Shown: piece by piece, positions 9,263 to 21,323 of the stretch
Layout of the letters: each line of letters begins with the position of its first letter
Position numbering within the stretch: position 1 is the first letter of the stretch
Program-made: the position numbers and the translations under genes
Source: Rhodoplanes sp963712435
GTDB taxonomy: Bacteria > Pseudomonadota > Alphaproteobacteria > Rhizobiales > Xanthobacteraceae
Direction: 5' to 3'
Length of the DNA stretch: 64,000 nucleotides
NCBI GenBank assembly: GCA_963712435.1
Contig: CAVQIB010000021.1
Span: 62,001 to 126,000, forward strand
The notes under the pieces: model-generated
The model's database searches: none
Told to the model about the DNA's origin: nothing
What the model saw: the letters and a program-made list of their open reading frames with translations, nothing else

Positions 9263-9414
9263 CTTGTCTCGAACGCGATGCTCGACCGCCGGCCAGCCCT
9301 CGTCATGCTTTGCCTCGGCGCCGCCGATGTCATCGATGCGTCCAAGCTTGCTCCGACGAAAACCTGTTCGTGGCCGTCCGTAGCGGCGGCTACAACATCG
9401 TGGACAACGCGTGA
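9263..9414 (+). pseudogene. Fragment of a FAD-linked (berberine-bridge type) oxidase
   Basis: Two adjacent frames carry consecutive pieces of the FAD-binding domain of the PCMH/BBE oxidase family: AMLDRRPALVMLCLGAADVI in one frame (from about 9275) and ENLFVAVRSGGYNIVDNA in the next (to TGA 9412-9414). In intact enzymes the first part is the strand before the flavin loop and the R-S-G-G-H-N motif binds the FAD pyrophosphate; here H is replaced by Y. Only about 48 codons survive, with no start and no substrate domain. Confidence 0.55.
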
Positions 9415-9493
9415 CCGGATCGAGACCGCATGCGGCGCTGACTAACGCCGCTTTGCCGAGATCAAGGGCGAGTAACCCGCTTAGAGGTGTCGC

Positions 9494-10153
9494 ATGAACG
9501 ATCTTACCGTCGCCTTCGCCGACGATCATCCGCTGGTGCTTGAAGGCATCGCGGCTGTCTTCCGAAGCAAGGCCGGCTTTAAGGTCGTGGGCCTCGCATC
9601 CTGCGTCGATAGTGCGCTGATCGTCGTGGAACAATGCAAGCCGGACGTCTTGATCCTCGATCTCGGGCTGCCCGGGGATGCGTTCAGCGCCGTTCGCCGG
9701 ATCAGCGAGCGCTGGCCGGGAACCAAGGTCGTTATCTTGACGGCTTCGGAATCGACTGGAACCGCCGTGACAATGCTGAATGCGGGCGCGCGCGGCTACG
9801 TGCTTAAGGGAAGCACGTCGGAAGAGGTGGCGGCCTCGCTCAAGGCGGTCGCCCGTGGCGATATCTTCATCACACCATCGTTTGCCGCGAAGGTCATCAC
9901 GGCCTTGCAGCCGTCCCAGCCCCGCGCTTCCGAACCCCGGGTGGCGACCTCGCAGCTGAGCCACCGCGAGATGCAAATCGTCAAGATGCTGCAGTACGGT
10001 AAGCGTAACCGTGAAATCGCCGTCGCGCTCCATCTCAGCGAAAAGACCATCAAGTGCTATATGACGACGCTTATGCAGAAGCTCAACGCACGCAGCAGGT
10101 TGGAGGTGGTGGTCGCCCTCGAGCGGGGAAACCAGACGGTTTCGTTCGATTAG
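9494..10153 (+). CDS. NarL/FixJ-family response regulator
   Basis: A 219-residue cytoplasmic two-component regulator. The receiver domain (about 1-120) has the acidic pair DD at 10-11, the phospho-acceptor in VLILDLGLPG (about Asp56), the Thr in ILTASES and the Lys in GYVLKGST. The C-terminal LuxR-type helix-turn-helix (about 150-212) reads LSHREMQIVKML and HLSEKTIKCYMTTLMQKL. AGAGGTG at 9482-9488 supports ATG 9494. It is convergent with the histidine kinase at 10170-11579, whose HisKA_3 domain is the normal partner of NarL regulators, so the two are inferred to be a pair. The giant RTX operon lies just beyond the kinase and is a candidate target. Confidence 0.92.
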   Translation: MNDLTVAFADDHPLVLEGIAAVFRSKAGFKVVGLASCVDSALIVVEQCKPDVLILDLGLPGDAFSAVRRISERWPGTKVVILTASESTGTAVTMLNAGARGYVLKGSTSEEVAASLKAVARGDIFITPSFAAKVITALQPSQPRASEPRVATSQLSHREMQIVKMLQYGKRNREIAVALHLSEKTIKCYMTTLMQKLNARSRLEVVVALERGNQTVSFD

Positions 10154-10169
10154 AGCATACTGCGCTCTA
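10151..10169. terminator. Short hairpin between convergent two-component genes
   Basis: TAGAGC (10151-10156) and GCTCTA (10164-10169) form a perfect 6-bp stem with a 7-nt loop, placed exactly between the two stop codons. There is no clear T-run, so it would be a weak bidirectional terminator at best. Confidence 0.3.
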
Positions 10170-11579
10170 TCAAGTAGCGAGATGTGGCTGGAGCGGTAGC
10201 CTGACCCGGACCTCGGTGCCTACACCTGGATCGGACCGGATCGTCAGCGTGCCGCGCACCGCCTTCACCCGATTCGTCAGCCCCCGTAATCCCAACGACG
10301 GGCACTTGGCATTGTTCGTACTGGCGATGCCGCCGCCGCAATCGCCGATCAGAATCTCGACGAAGTTGCCTGTGACGAAGGCCGTCACCGATTGGCCCCG
10401 CCCGGCCGCGTGCCGGTATGAATTGTTCAGGCTCTCCTGCACGACACGGTAGGCGCAGAGCTTCAGGGCGGTCGAGACGTTCTGCGCAAGCGGACCCACC
10501 GCGCACCGGACCGACGTCCCGGTGAACGACTCGTGGCGTTCGACCGCGAGGCGAATGGTGTCCTCCAGCGTGATCTCGGCGATCTCCGGAAGAACGAGGC
10601 CGGTCGCGAGCGCTCTCAACTCCTGGACCGCTTGCTGAACCAGCGGGGTGATCTCTTGGCGCAATGGCTCTTTCGTCCCACCGGAGTTGGCCCGCTGTTC
10701 TTCGGATTTCAGCATGGCCAGGCCGAGAACCTGGATCGGGCCGTCGTGCAGATCGGCGCCGATGCCGGCGAGATAGGCCTCGTTCGCGACCGTGGCGTCG
10801 AGACGCGCTTTCTCGGCGATTTGTCGCAACCGATCGTTTCGTCGCGCCAGGCGCGAGGCCTTCTCCAGATGGTTCACCAGCTCCGCGCGCTGCCGCTCGA
10901 TCGTCCGGCCGGCGCGCGCGACGATGAGATAGATGAGGCCGATGATGACCATCGTGAAAATGACAACCGACAGCCACATCGTGGCTCGGTGGTGTGCGAT
11001 CGTCTGTTGAAGGAAACCGAAGTCCTCGTAGAACTCGCCGACGGCGATCGGCGTGCGTGTGCCGGTCCTGTAGACGGGTGCGTATATCTCGACCCGTCGC
11101 GGACCATCGGTCGTCCAGCCGGTATCGTGCCCTTCGAAGTCGACCGCGACCTCGCCGGCCGCGGCCAGCAGAAGCGCCGGCTTCGGTTTCTCCGACCCTC
11201 GCCCCTTGGCGCGGACGGGGTCGTCCGTGCTGTAGATCAGCTCTCCGTCCAACCCCCAGATCTTGATGGTCGCGACTCGATCGGCAAGCTGCGTGTTGCG
11301 CAACATGTCGTCGATGCGGCGTTGTTCGTCAGGGGTAAGTTCGCGAGACGACCCAAGGCTCTGAACGTGAGGCGACAAGGCGGCTTCGAGATAGAGGGCG
11401 CTGGTCTCCGCCATGGTGGAAACCGTATTCTGAAAGATGCGTTTCTCCGCCCAGTAGCCGATCGCGAGCATGTTCACGCCCACAGCGAGACTGGTCATCA
11501 CGAGGAACTGCTGAACGAGGCTCAATCGTCGCCAGTAGCGCGACCAAAGTCTAAAGATACCTATAGACCAAGGTCTCAT
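10170..11579 (-). CDS. NarL-type sensor histidine kinase
   Basis: About 469 residues from ATG 11579, preferred over TTG 11615 because GGGAG lies seven bases upstream. Numbering from that ATG: first membrane helix about 22-43, an extracytoplasmic sensor region of about 155 residues, second helix about 200-222, a short coiled coil, a HisKA_3 dimerisation domain with the phospho-His in ADLHDGPIQVLG (about 278), and an ATPase domain with the N-box VVQESLNNSYRHA and the G-rich loop GDCGGGI. The sensor has a single-domain, dCache-like look but matches no ligand class I can name. It is divergent from the RTX peroxidase gene with 199 nt between starts, and convergent with its presumed partner regulator. 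Confidence 0.9.
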   Translation of the reverse strand: MRPWSIGIFRLWSRYWRRLSLVQQFLVMTSLAVGVNMLAIGYWAEKRIFQNTVSTMAETSALYLEAALSPHVQSLGSSRELTPDEQRRIDDMLRNTQLADRVATIKIWGLDGELIYSTDDPVRAKGRGSEKPKPALLLAAAGEVAVDFEGHDTGWTTDGPRRVEIYAPVYRTGTRTPIAVGEFYEDFGFLQQTIAHHRATMWLSVVIFTMVIIGLIYLIVARAGRTIERQRAELVNHLEKASRLARRNDRLRQIAEKARLDATVANEAYLAGIGADLHDGPIQVLGLAMLKSEEQRANSGGTKEPLRQEITPLVQQAVQELRALATGLVLPEIAEITLEDTIRLAVERHESFTGTSVRCAVGPLAQNVSTALKLCAYRVVQESLNNSYRHAAGRGQSVTAFVTGNFVEILIGDCGGGIASTNNAKCPSLGLRGLTNRVKAVRGTLTIRSDPGVGTEVRVRLPLQPHLAT

Positions 11580-11694
11580 TCCGGCGCTCCCAAGGTCCGA
11601 GAAGACACGGACCAATCGCTGACGATTTAGTTCGACCTTTTGCTCTACGCGAAGTTCCGGACATCGCCGATCATCGTGTTCCTAGCATCGGTGG

Positions 11695-11712
11695 GGCGCG
11701 CAACGTCGCGCC
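11695..11712. promoter_or_regulatory. Inverted repeat in the kinase/RTX divergent intergenic region
   Basis: GGCGCG (11695-11700) and CGCGCC (11707-11712) form a perfect dyad with a 6-nt spacer, about 65 bases before the RTX start and 115 before the kinase start. Its place between two divergent genes fits an operator, but no consensus is recognised and it could equally be a chance GC-rich palindrome. Confidence 0.3.
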
Positions 11713-11778
11713 GACGTGACTTGTGCGCGGCGAACGAACGATTGCTGCAGATAACCCCCCTTCCTCCTGGAGGATGTC

Positions 11779-14700
11779 ATGGCTGCCTTTACGCTCAACC
11801 AGGCCGATCTTGCGTTCATTCTGCGGCAGATCAAAGTGTCCGAAGCCCATGCCGCCGGCGCTCCTCTCGCCAGCATCTATGTCGATGCAGCCGGCAATGT
11901 CGTTCCCTCCAGCACGCCCGGCGCGGTTCTGGCGATTCCCGACCCCCACGTGCCAGCCGGTCTGCGCACGGTCGATGGCACGTATAACAACATCGTCGAG
12001 GGTCGCGAGACCTGGGGCGCCGCCGACCAGCCGATGCCGCACATGCTCGACCCGAGTATCTGAACGACACTGACGGTGACAGCATCGACATCAATGGCAA
12101 CGCGCCCGGTGGAACCGTTGACAACACGAACTACAATCCTGGCACCGGCAATATCGCCGACGCCGATCCGCGCACGATCTCCAACCTGATCGTCGATATG
12201 ACGCTCAACAATCCGGCGGCCATCATCGCGGCGTTGACCTTTGCAGGCTCCGAAGATCCCAACGGCGACGCGCAGCTGACTTGCGGCACGCGTTAATCAG
12301 GCAGAAGCGGATGCGGCCCTTGCTGATGCGCAAACCGCGCTTACGACGCCAACACAGCCCTCGACGCAGCGGTCGCGGCCTTCGTTGCAGGCACCGTGAC
12401 GATCGACGCGATCCAGGACGCCGCAGTGGCACTGACGGCGGCCGAAGCCGCATTCTCACACGCCCAAACTGTGGCCGCTGATCCTGCCGGCGCGCAGGTT
12501 GCGCTGGCCGAAAGCCTCGGCCTCACGATTGAGGACGGCTCGCTCGTCATTCCCAACGTCGCGCCGGATGAAGGGCTCTCGGCGCCGTTCAACGCCTGGA
12601 TGACGTTCTTCGGCCAGTTCTTCGACCACGGCCTCGACCTGATCACCAAGGGCGGCAACGGCACGATCTACGTCCCGCTGCAGCCCGACGATCCGCTCGT
12701 CGCTCGGCGCCGATGGCATCGCCGGCACGGCCGACGATCTGCCCGAGCACCTGCGCTTCATGGCGCTGACCGCGCTCGACGCCGGTCGACCGATGCGACG
12801 ACGGCTGACGCAGCACGCAGCGCAACACCACGACCCCGTTCGTCGACCAGAACCAGACCTACACCTCGCACGCTTCGCACCAGGTGTTCCTGCGCGAGTA
12901 CGCCGTCGGTCGACGGCAGCGCCCGTCGCGACCGGCAAGCTGCTCGACGGCGCGGACGGCGGCCTGCCGACCTGGGCCGACGTCAAGGCGCAGGCGCGCG
13001 ACGTGCTCGGCATCGAACTGACCGACCGCGACGTCGGTCAACATGCCGCTGCTGCGCACGGATCGCCTACGGCGAGTTCATCCGCGACGCCAACGGCTTC
13101 GCCGCAGCTGATCGTCGGTCTCGGCGCCGACGGCGTTCCCAACACCGCCGACGACATCGTCGATCTCCGGCGACGCCGGACGACGCCGGTCAACACTCGC
13201 GTCAGCACGGTCGGCCTGCGCCGTCGCGCACCGGCCACGCCTTCCTCGACGACATCGCGCACAATGCTGCGCCGGTCATCGTCGGCCGGCAATCTCGTGC
13301 GCCGACGCAGATACCGACACGTCGGCAACGCTGATCGCCATCGAACCGCACACGGGCCAGCAACTCGAGTACGACAACGAACTGCTCGACCGCCACTACA
13401 TCACCGGCGACGGCCGCGGCAACGAGAACATCGGCCTGACCGCCGTCCACCACATCTTCCACTCCGAGCACAACCGCCAGGTCGACGCGCAGAAGCTGAC
13501 GATCCTGCAGAGCGGCGATCTCGCCTTCATCAACGAGTGGCTCGTCGACCGACATCGACGCCGACGCGCTCGGCGACCTTCACGCCGGCTATCGACGCCG
13601 CTCGACACAGCGGATCTCGCCGGCTCGCCGTCGACGACCTCGACTGGGACGGCGAGCGCCTGTTCCAGGCGGCGCGCTTCGCGACCGAGATGCAGTACCA
13701 GCATCTCGTGTTCGAGGAATTCGCCCGCAAGATCCAGCCGGCGATCGATCCGTTCGTGTTCAACTCGGTCACCGACATCAACCCGGCGATCTTCGCCGAG
13801 TTCGCCAACGTCGGTTTACCGCTTCGGCCACTCGATGCTGACCGACGGCATGCCGCGCACTCGACGCCGACGGCAACGTCATCGACGCCGACATGGGCCT
13901 GATCGAGGCCTTCCTCAATCCGGTCGCCGTTCGACAATGGACGGCGCAATTTCACGCACGACGCAGGCCGCCGGCGCCATCGTCCGCGGCATGACCATCG
14001 AGCGCGGCAACGAGATCGACGAGTTCGTCGTCGACGCGCTGCGCAACAACCTGCTCGGCCTGCCGCTCGACCTCGCTGCGATCAACATCGCGCGCGGCCG
14101 CGACACCGGCATGCCGACGCTGAACGAGGCCCGCGCAGCAGCTCTACGACGCGAGCGGCTCGACCTTCCTGAAGCCCTACGACAACTGGGTCGACTTCGC
14201 GGCCAACCTGAAGAACCCGGTCTCGGTCGTCAACTTCATCGCCGCCTACGGCACGCACGCGACGATCACTCGACGCGACACACTGGCCGAGAAGCGCGCG
14301 GCCGCGACGCTGCTGGTGATGGGCGATGTCGACGTCGATGGCGACGGCATGACCGAGCCGCGCCCGCCGACCGGATCGCACTTCCTGAACGGCACCGGCG
14401 CCTGGGCCGACCGAGACCGGCCTCAACGCTATCGACCTCTGGATCGGCGGCCTGGCCGAGAAGAAGATGCCGTTCGGCGGCATGCTCGGCTCGACCTTCA
14501 ACGCCGTCTTCGAAGCGCAGCTCGAAAACCTGCAGGACGGCGACCGCTTCTACTACCTGACCCGCACGCAGGGCCAGAACTTCCTCAACGATGCTGGAGC
14601 AGAACTCGTTCGCCAAGATGATCATGGCGAACACCGACATCGCCCAGCCGGGCGCCGACGGCATCCGCGGCACCGCGGACGACGTCATCGCCCGCCATAT

Positions 14701-17700
14701 CGGCGTCGATTCGTTCGCCGACTACGACTACGTGCTCGAGGTCAACCCGCCAATCAGGCCGACTACAACGGCGACGAGCCCGGCGCGATCCGATCGGCAA
14801 CGATCCGGTGCTCGAGGCGCTCGGCCTCGGCAAGGTGCATCCGCGACGATCCCGACACGCGTCGGCGCCGGACACGAACTTCATCCGCTTCACCGGCGGC
14901 GAGCACGTCGTCGTCGGCGGCACCAACGGCAACGACACCATCATCACCGACTTCGGCGACGACGGCATCTGGGGCGACGCGCGGCGACGACCGCATCGAG
15001 TCCGGCGCAGGCGTCGATCTCGTCAACGGCGGCGCCGGCAACGACATCATCACCGACACCGGCGACACCGGCGACTTCCTCAAGGGCGACGAAGGCGACG
15101 ACGTCATCGCCAACTCGAACGGCCTCGACATCCTGATGGGCGGCGACGGGCAAGGACGTCGATCTTCGTCGGCGTCGACGACACCGAGGTGTTCGCCGGC
15201 GAGGGCAACGACTTCATCCTCGGCGGCGACGGCGTCGACTTCCTGCTCGGCAACGAGGGCGACGACTGGATGGAGGCCGGCGACGGCTTCGACACCACGG
15301 CCGGCGACAACTCCGAGCTGTTCTTCAACTCGACCATCATCGGCCACGACGTGATGTTCGCCGGCTCCGACGAGCATGATTTCGACGCCGAGTCCGGCGA
15401 CGACATCATGGTCCAGGGCGAGAGCGTCATGCGCAACGAGGGCATGTTCGGCTTCGACTGGGCGATCTTCAAGGGCGTGAGCATCGACGGCTATGCCGAC
15501 ATGCGCATTCCGATCTTCACCACCGAGCAGGCCGACATCCTGCGCAACCGCTTCGACAAGACCGAGGCGCTGTCGGGCTGGAAGCACGACGACACGCTGC
15601 TCGGCGACGACCGCGTCTTCGGCGACGATCGCGCCCGGCGACACGGTCGCGACGACCGAGGGCGTCTTCTTCAACGACGGCCTCGACCAGGCCGGCATCG
15701 ACCGCATCGCCGGCCTGAACCAGATCGTGCTCGGTCGGCGACAACCGGCTTCTTCGAGAGCGGCAACATCCTGCTCGGCGGCGCCGGCAGCGACCAACTG
15801 CGCGGCAACGGCGGCGACGACATCCTCGACGGCGACCGCTGGCTGAACGTGCGCATCCGCATCAGCCAGCGCCGGAAACACGCCGGAGAACGAGATCGCC
15901 ACGGTCGACAGCATGCGGCACGTCTTCACGGCCGACGAGCTGTCCGGAATCCAGAGACGCCGCCTGGGCCGGTCGGTCGCTGTTCGAGCTGCTGATCGAC
16001 CGCACCATCGTGCCGACCCAGATGCACATCGTGCGCGAGGTCGTGACCGACGGCGCCGATCCGGCTGATACGTCGACCTTGCATTCTTCAACGACATCCG
16101 CGCCAACTACACGATCGTCGACAATCTCGACGGCAGCATCGACGGTCACCCACGACACCGTGACGTGCGGCGCGTCGATCCGCTGACAGGCCGCAACCTC
16201 GTTTCGGACGGCGTCGACACGCTGCGCAACATCGAATAAGCCGCGTTTCGCCGACGGCGTCGAGGTAGCACTTGGCAACCAGCCTCCGGTCGGCTTCCCG
16301 ATCATCAGCGGGACGCAGGACATACTCACCGCCGACGTCAGCGGCATCACCGACGCAAACGGCCTGCCTCCCGGTACGGTCTTCACCATTGCCTGGCAGC
16401 GCTCGGTCGACGGCGTGAATGGTTGGACCAATGTGGGGGCCGGCCCGACCTTCAACACCGGCGCTAACACTGATTTCCATCGGGCCGTGGTGAGCTACAC
16501 CGACGCAGAAGGGTTCCCCGGAACCGTCACCTCGCAGATCACTGCCCGGGTCGGCACCAATGTTGGGAACGGGACGATCGCAACGCCGTTCTCCGGGACT
16601 AACGGGCCGGATCTGCTCAACGGCCGCGCCGGCAATGACGTGATCGCCGGCCTTGACGGCGACGACGTGATCAATCCGGGAACCGGCAACGATACGGTCT
16701 CCGCCGGCGCCGGCGCCGACACCATCGTCTACGACATCGACGAGGGGCTCGGCGGCGCCGACACCCTCTCGGGCGGAGCCGACACCGATACGCTGACCAT
16801 CGTCGACACGGGCGGTGCGGACGCGGAGACGCTGAGCGTCGTCTATAACGGCACGCGTATCACCCAGATCGAGGGCGGCGGTTCGGTTGCCTCCGACGTC
16901 GAACGGATCACGGCCGCGCTCGGAGCCGGCGCCGATACGCTCGGCTATTCGGCGACGAGTTCCGCCGTCACGGTCGATCTCGCGGCAGGCACGGCGTCGG
17001 GCTTCGTGTCGATCTCCGGGGTCGATAACGCGACCGGGACGATCAATGCCGATACCTTCACCGGCAACAGCGGCAACAACGCCTTCGCCGGCGGCGCCGG
17101 CAACGACACCTATGTCTTCGGCATCGCCGGCGGCCCCGACCAGATTCAAGAGACGGCTGGCGCCGACAGTATCTCGATCGCCACCGGCGGGGCGGCGCTC
17201 ACGGCGCTGAATATCGCCGACGTCGGAAACAATCTCGTTCTTGCGATCAATGGCCAGAGCATCACCGTCACCGACCATTACGATACGGTCGGCGAGGCGG
17301 TCGAGAACCTGGTCTTCGATGGCGGCGCCTACGCGGGCTTTGCCCTCGCCGGCGCCTACGCGCTGAGCGCCGACGACGTCGGGACGCGCTCTGCGGCGGC
17401 GGGCGTAGGCACGGTGCTTGCCGGCGACGGCGGCGTGCAGACGCTTCAAGGCAGCACCGCGCGCGACATGATTTTCGGCAATGGCGGCACCGACACGCTC
17501 AACGGCGACGCGGGCGACGACCTGCTGGTCGGCGGCGGCGGCAACGACACGGTGACTGGTGGGGCCGGCGACGACACCATCGTCTGGAACGTCGGCGACG
17601 GCCGCGACGTCGTCGGCGGCGGCGCCGAAGGCGCCGGCGGCGACACCATCGCCGTCAACGGCGATGCGACCGTGGAGACCTTCCGGGTCTACACGCGCGC

Positions 17701-20700
17701 CGCCTGGGATGCGGTCGTCGGCAACGACGGCGCCCTGCTGGCGGCGGCTACCGAGATCGTGATGACCCGCAACGGGACCGGTTTCGGCAACATCGTCACA
17801 GAGCTCGCCGACATCGAGGAGATCCAGATCAACACCGGCAACGGCAATGACAGTGTCCTCGCCATCGGCGACTTCTCGCCGACCAACCTCTCCTTCAACA
17901 CCATCACGATGAACGGCTCCGCCGGCAACGACACGGTCGACGTCAGCCAGTTGCAGTCGGCCCACCGCATCCTGTTCCGCTCCAACGGCGGCAACGACAC
18001 CATCGTCGGAACGTTGCGTCCGCAGGACGTGGTCGAACTGCCTCCGGGAGCCGATCCCGCGACCTACACGCTCACCGACAACGGCAACGGCACCAAGACG
18101 TTCTCCAACGGCACCCACTCCATCACCTTCACCGGCGCGGTGCCGCCGCAGTTCCGCCCCCGCCGCCGCCGCCGGCCGGCAACGACGAGGGCGTCTCCGG
18201 CGCGTTCGAGCTACACCGCGACGACCTCGCCGGCCTGAAGGCGCTGGTCACTGGCCAGCCACCGGCGAGCGCGGGTGACGATGACGTGCCGGTGGGGGTC
18301 CGCGAGTTTGTCCGGCAACGGCAACAACCTGGCCGATCCGGACGCGGGCGCTGCCGACACCCCGTTCATCCGCCTCACGAATGCCCACTACGGGGCGCCG
18401 GACGCGTTCGGCAACCTGTCGATCAACCCGATCTTCGACGGCCTCGATCCGCGCACCATCAGCAACATCCTCGGCGCCCAGGAAGCGGGCCTGCCGAAGG
18501 CGCAACGACGCCAACATCTTCTTCATGGCGTTCGGCCAGTACTTCGACCACGGCCTCGACTTCCTCGGCAAGGGCGGCAACGGCACGATTCAGATCGGCG
18601 CGCCCGGCAATGGGGCGCCGGGCGTCGGACAATCCGGCCGACCTCACCCGCGGCGACCGTCGCATTCTATCGAGGACGGCGTGCCGCAGCACCTCAACAA
18701 GACGTCGCCGTTCGTCGACCAGAACCAGGCCTACGGCTCCAACGAGCTCGTCGGTCAGTTCCTGCGCGAGGGCGACGGCAACGGCGGTCTCGGCGCCCAT
18801 CTGCTCCAGGGCGCTCCCGATCCGTCGAACCCCGACTTCAACCTGCTGCCGACGTTGCGCGAGCTGATCCTGCACCACTGGGAGAACAACACTGTCTTCC
18901 ACTCGAGTGCGCTGCCGGGCGGCTCCGCGACCTTCGCAGTCGTTCTTCCCGGGCCTCGTCGACGGCGGCGTCTATCGACGCCTCGATGCTGCCCGGCATG
19001 GTCGTCGAACTTCATGGGCAGCACGCACGCGCTGCTGCTCGACACCAACCCGTTCATCAGCCTGCTCGACCACTACGTGGCCGGCGACGGGCGCGGCAAC
19101 GAGAACTTCGCCCTGACCGTCGATGCACACGGTCTGGGCGCGCAACCACAACTTCCATGTGGACAAGCTCCTCGCCGCGGGCTTCGAGGGAACGCAGGAA
19201 GAGGTGTTCCAGGCCGCCAAGATGGTCAACGAGGCCGAATACCAGCGGGTCGTCTTCACCGAGTTCGCCGACAAGCTGATCGGCGGCATCCGCGGCGTCG
19301 GCAACCATGGCCACGACGACTACAATCCCGACGCGACTGCCGGCATCTCGCACGAGTTCGCCGCAGCGGTCTACCGGGTCGGCCACTCGCTGATCGGCCA
19401 GACGATGACGGTGCTGGACGACGAACGGGCAGCCGCAGCAGGTGGCGCTGTTCGACGCCTTCCTCAACCCGACCAACGACCCCGCGGCGTTCACGGCGCC
19501 GCTGCCTCCCGGCTACGTGCCGCAGCCGGGCTACGAGCAGCTCGGCGTCAACGCGATCCTGGGCGGGACGATCACGCAAGCCGCCGAGGAGGTCGACTTC
19601 AACATCGTCGATGCGGTCCGCAACGATCTCGTCCGCATCAACGCCGACCTGTTCGCCTTCAACGTGGCGCGCGGCTGGGACGTCGGGCTCGGCACGCTCA
19701 ACCAGGTGCGCATGGATCTCGCCGCGTCGCAGCGATCCATACGTGCGCGAGGCCGCTGGCTTCGCCGGCGACCTGTCGCCCTACACCTCGTGGGAGGACT
19801 TCCAGGCCGCGCAACGGGCTGAGCGACGCGGTGATCGCCCAGTTCAGGCAGGCCTATCCCGATCTCGAACTCGCGCGCCGCGGACATCGCCGCCTTCCAG
19901 GCGATCAATCCGGACATTACGGTGACGATGCGGTCGGACGGCATCGGCGTCGTGAAGGGCATCGACCGCGTCGACCTGTGGGTCGGCGGCCTCGCCGAAG
20001 CGCACATCAACGACGGCATGGTCGGCCAGACCTTCTGGGTCGTCCTGCACGAGCAGTTCGACCGGCTGCAGGAAGCCGACCGGTTCTACTACCTCGACCG
20101 CTTCGACAACTTCGACTTCTACGAGAATTTCGTCGACGGTCAGGAGTTCGCCGACATCGTCGCCCGCAACACCGGTCTCACCAACCTGCCCGAGGATGTC
20201 TTCGAGGCGTCGCGACGAGGACGACGACCGGCGCCGGCGATGACGCCGACGATGACGACGATGTCGCGGACAATGACGACGACGACGATGCCGCGGACAA
20301 CGACGATGACGACGATGTCGCGGACAACGACGATGACGACGGTACGGTCGGCAGCGGTGACGTCGACGGCGACGACGACGACGCCGACCGCGGGCAGCGG
20401 CGACGAATCGGGCAACGATGAGGTGACCCCGGTCGCGCCGGCGCTGGTTGGCACGGCGGCGGCCGATGTCCTGACCGGGACTGCCGCGGACGACGACATC
20501 GTCGCGCTCGGCGGCGACGACGTGGTGGTTGCCGGCGCCGCCGGCGACACGATCTCGCTCGGCGACGGCAACGACTTCGCGAAGGCCGGCGCCGGACGAC
20601 GACATCGTCCTCGCGGGAGCAGGCGACGACCATGTGTTCGGCGAGGACGGCGCCGACACCCTGTTCGGCGAGGCTGGAAACGACCGCATCTTCGCTGGGT

Positions 20701-21317
20701 CGGGCAACGACCATGTCGACGCCGGGTCGGGCGACGACACTGTCATGGGCGGGTCGGGCGACGACCTCTTCATTGGAGCGATTGGCGACGGTAACGACAT
20801 CTATTTCGGCGAGGACGGCAACGACACGCTCGACCTGTCGGCCCTCACCGCCGCGGTGGAGGTCAATCTGGGCGCCGGGCTCCGTGGCTCCGCCTCGTCG
20901 GCGCAGTCTGGCGCCGACACCTTGCAGGGCATCGAGAACGTCATCACCGGCTCCGGCGACGACACGATCACGGCGGGCAACGCGGCCAACGTGATGGACG
21001 GCGGGGCAGGCGACGACACCTTCCGGTTCCTCACCGTGCAGGCCGCGGACGGCGACCGGATCGTCGGGTTCGAGCCCGGCGACGTGATCGACCTCGGCGC
21101 GATCGACGCCGATCTCGGAGCCGTCGGCAACCAGGCCTTCACGTTGGTTGAAGGCGCGGCCCTGACGGGTCCCGGGCAGCTCACTGTGACGCACGCGACC
21201 GCCGACGGCGGTGACTGCACCGTCGTTCAGGGCACGATCGATGCCGGAGCGACCGCCGACTTCCAGATCGTGATCGAGGGCACTCACACCCTCAACGCGC
21301 AGAACTTCGCGGCCTGA
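11779..21317 (+). pseudogene. Giant RTX protein with two animal-type haem peroxidase modules (many frameshifts)
   Basis: ATG 11779 follows TGGAGGA. About 3,180 codons remain open across frames to TGA 21315-21317. Module 1: distal-His segment FGQFFDHGLD (12608-12640), proximal segment HHIFHSEHNRQ (about 13450), then RTX nonapeptides GGxGxD (14.9-15.8 kb) and Ig/RTX-like repeats (16.3-18.1 kb). Module 2: FGQYFDHGLD (18531-18560), VWARNHNFHVDK (about 19135), an Asp-rich linker, and C-terminal RTX repeats (20.45-21.0 kb) followed by an uncleaved secretion-type tail. Haem peroxidases of this type use H2O2 to oxidise halides or phenols; RTX repeats bind calcium after type I export. No stop separates the modules. 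At least 25 one- or two-base shifts lie in 12-16.3 and 18.2-20.2 kb, while 16.4-18.2 kb is clean. The next genes form the exporter. Family identity is firm; the substrate is unknown. Confidence 0.8.
20260..20340 (+). repeat. 27-bp in-frame repeat encoding an acidic linker, three copies
   Basis: Units 20260-20286, 20287-20313 and 20314-20340 each encode D-[VA]-A-D-N-D-D-D-D. They lie in a longer Asp-rich stretch between the second peroxidase domain and the C-terminal RTX repeats of the giant secreted protein. The linker would be strongly acidic and could bind calcium loosely. Codon third positions vary between copies, so the repeat is under some coding constraint. Confidence 0.85.
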
Positions 21318-21323
21318 GGTCAG

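Noticed and set aside
9170..10033. 287-codon minus-strand frame under the response regulator
   Set aside because: Antisense to intact receiver and helix-turn-helix motifs; composition is that of a shadow frame.
16088..18118. 676-codon minus-strand open frame
   Set aside because: It is antisense to the RTX repeat region and is made of V/A/D/G repeats mirroring the GGxGxD codons; no start signal or family pattern.
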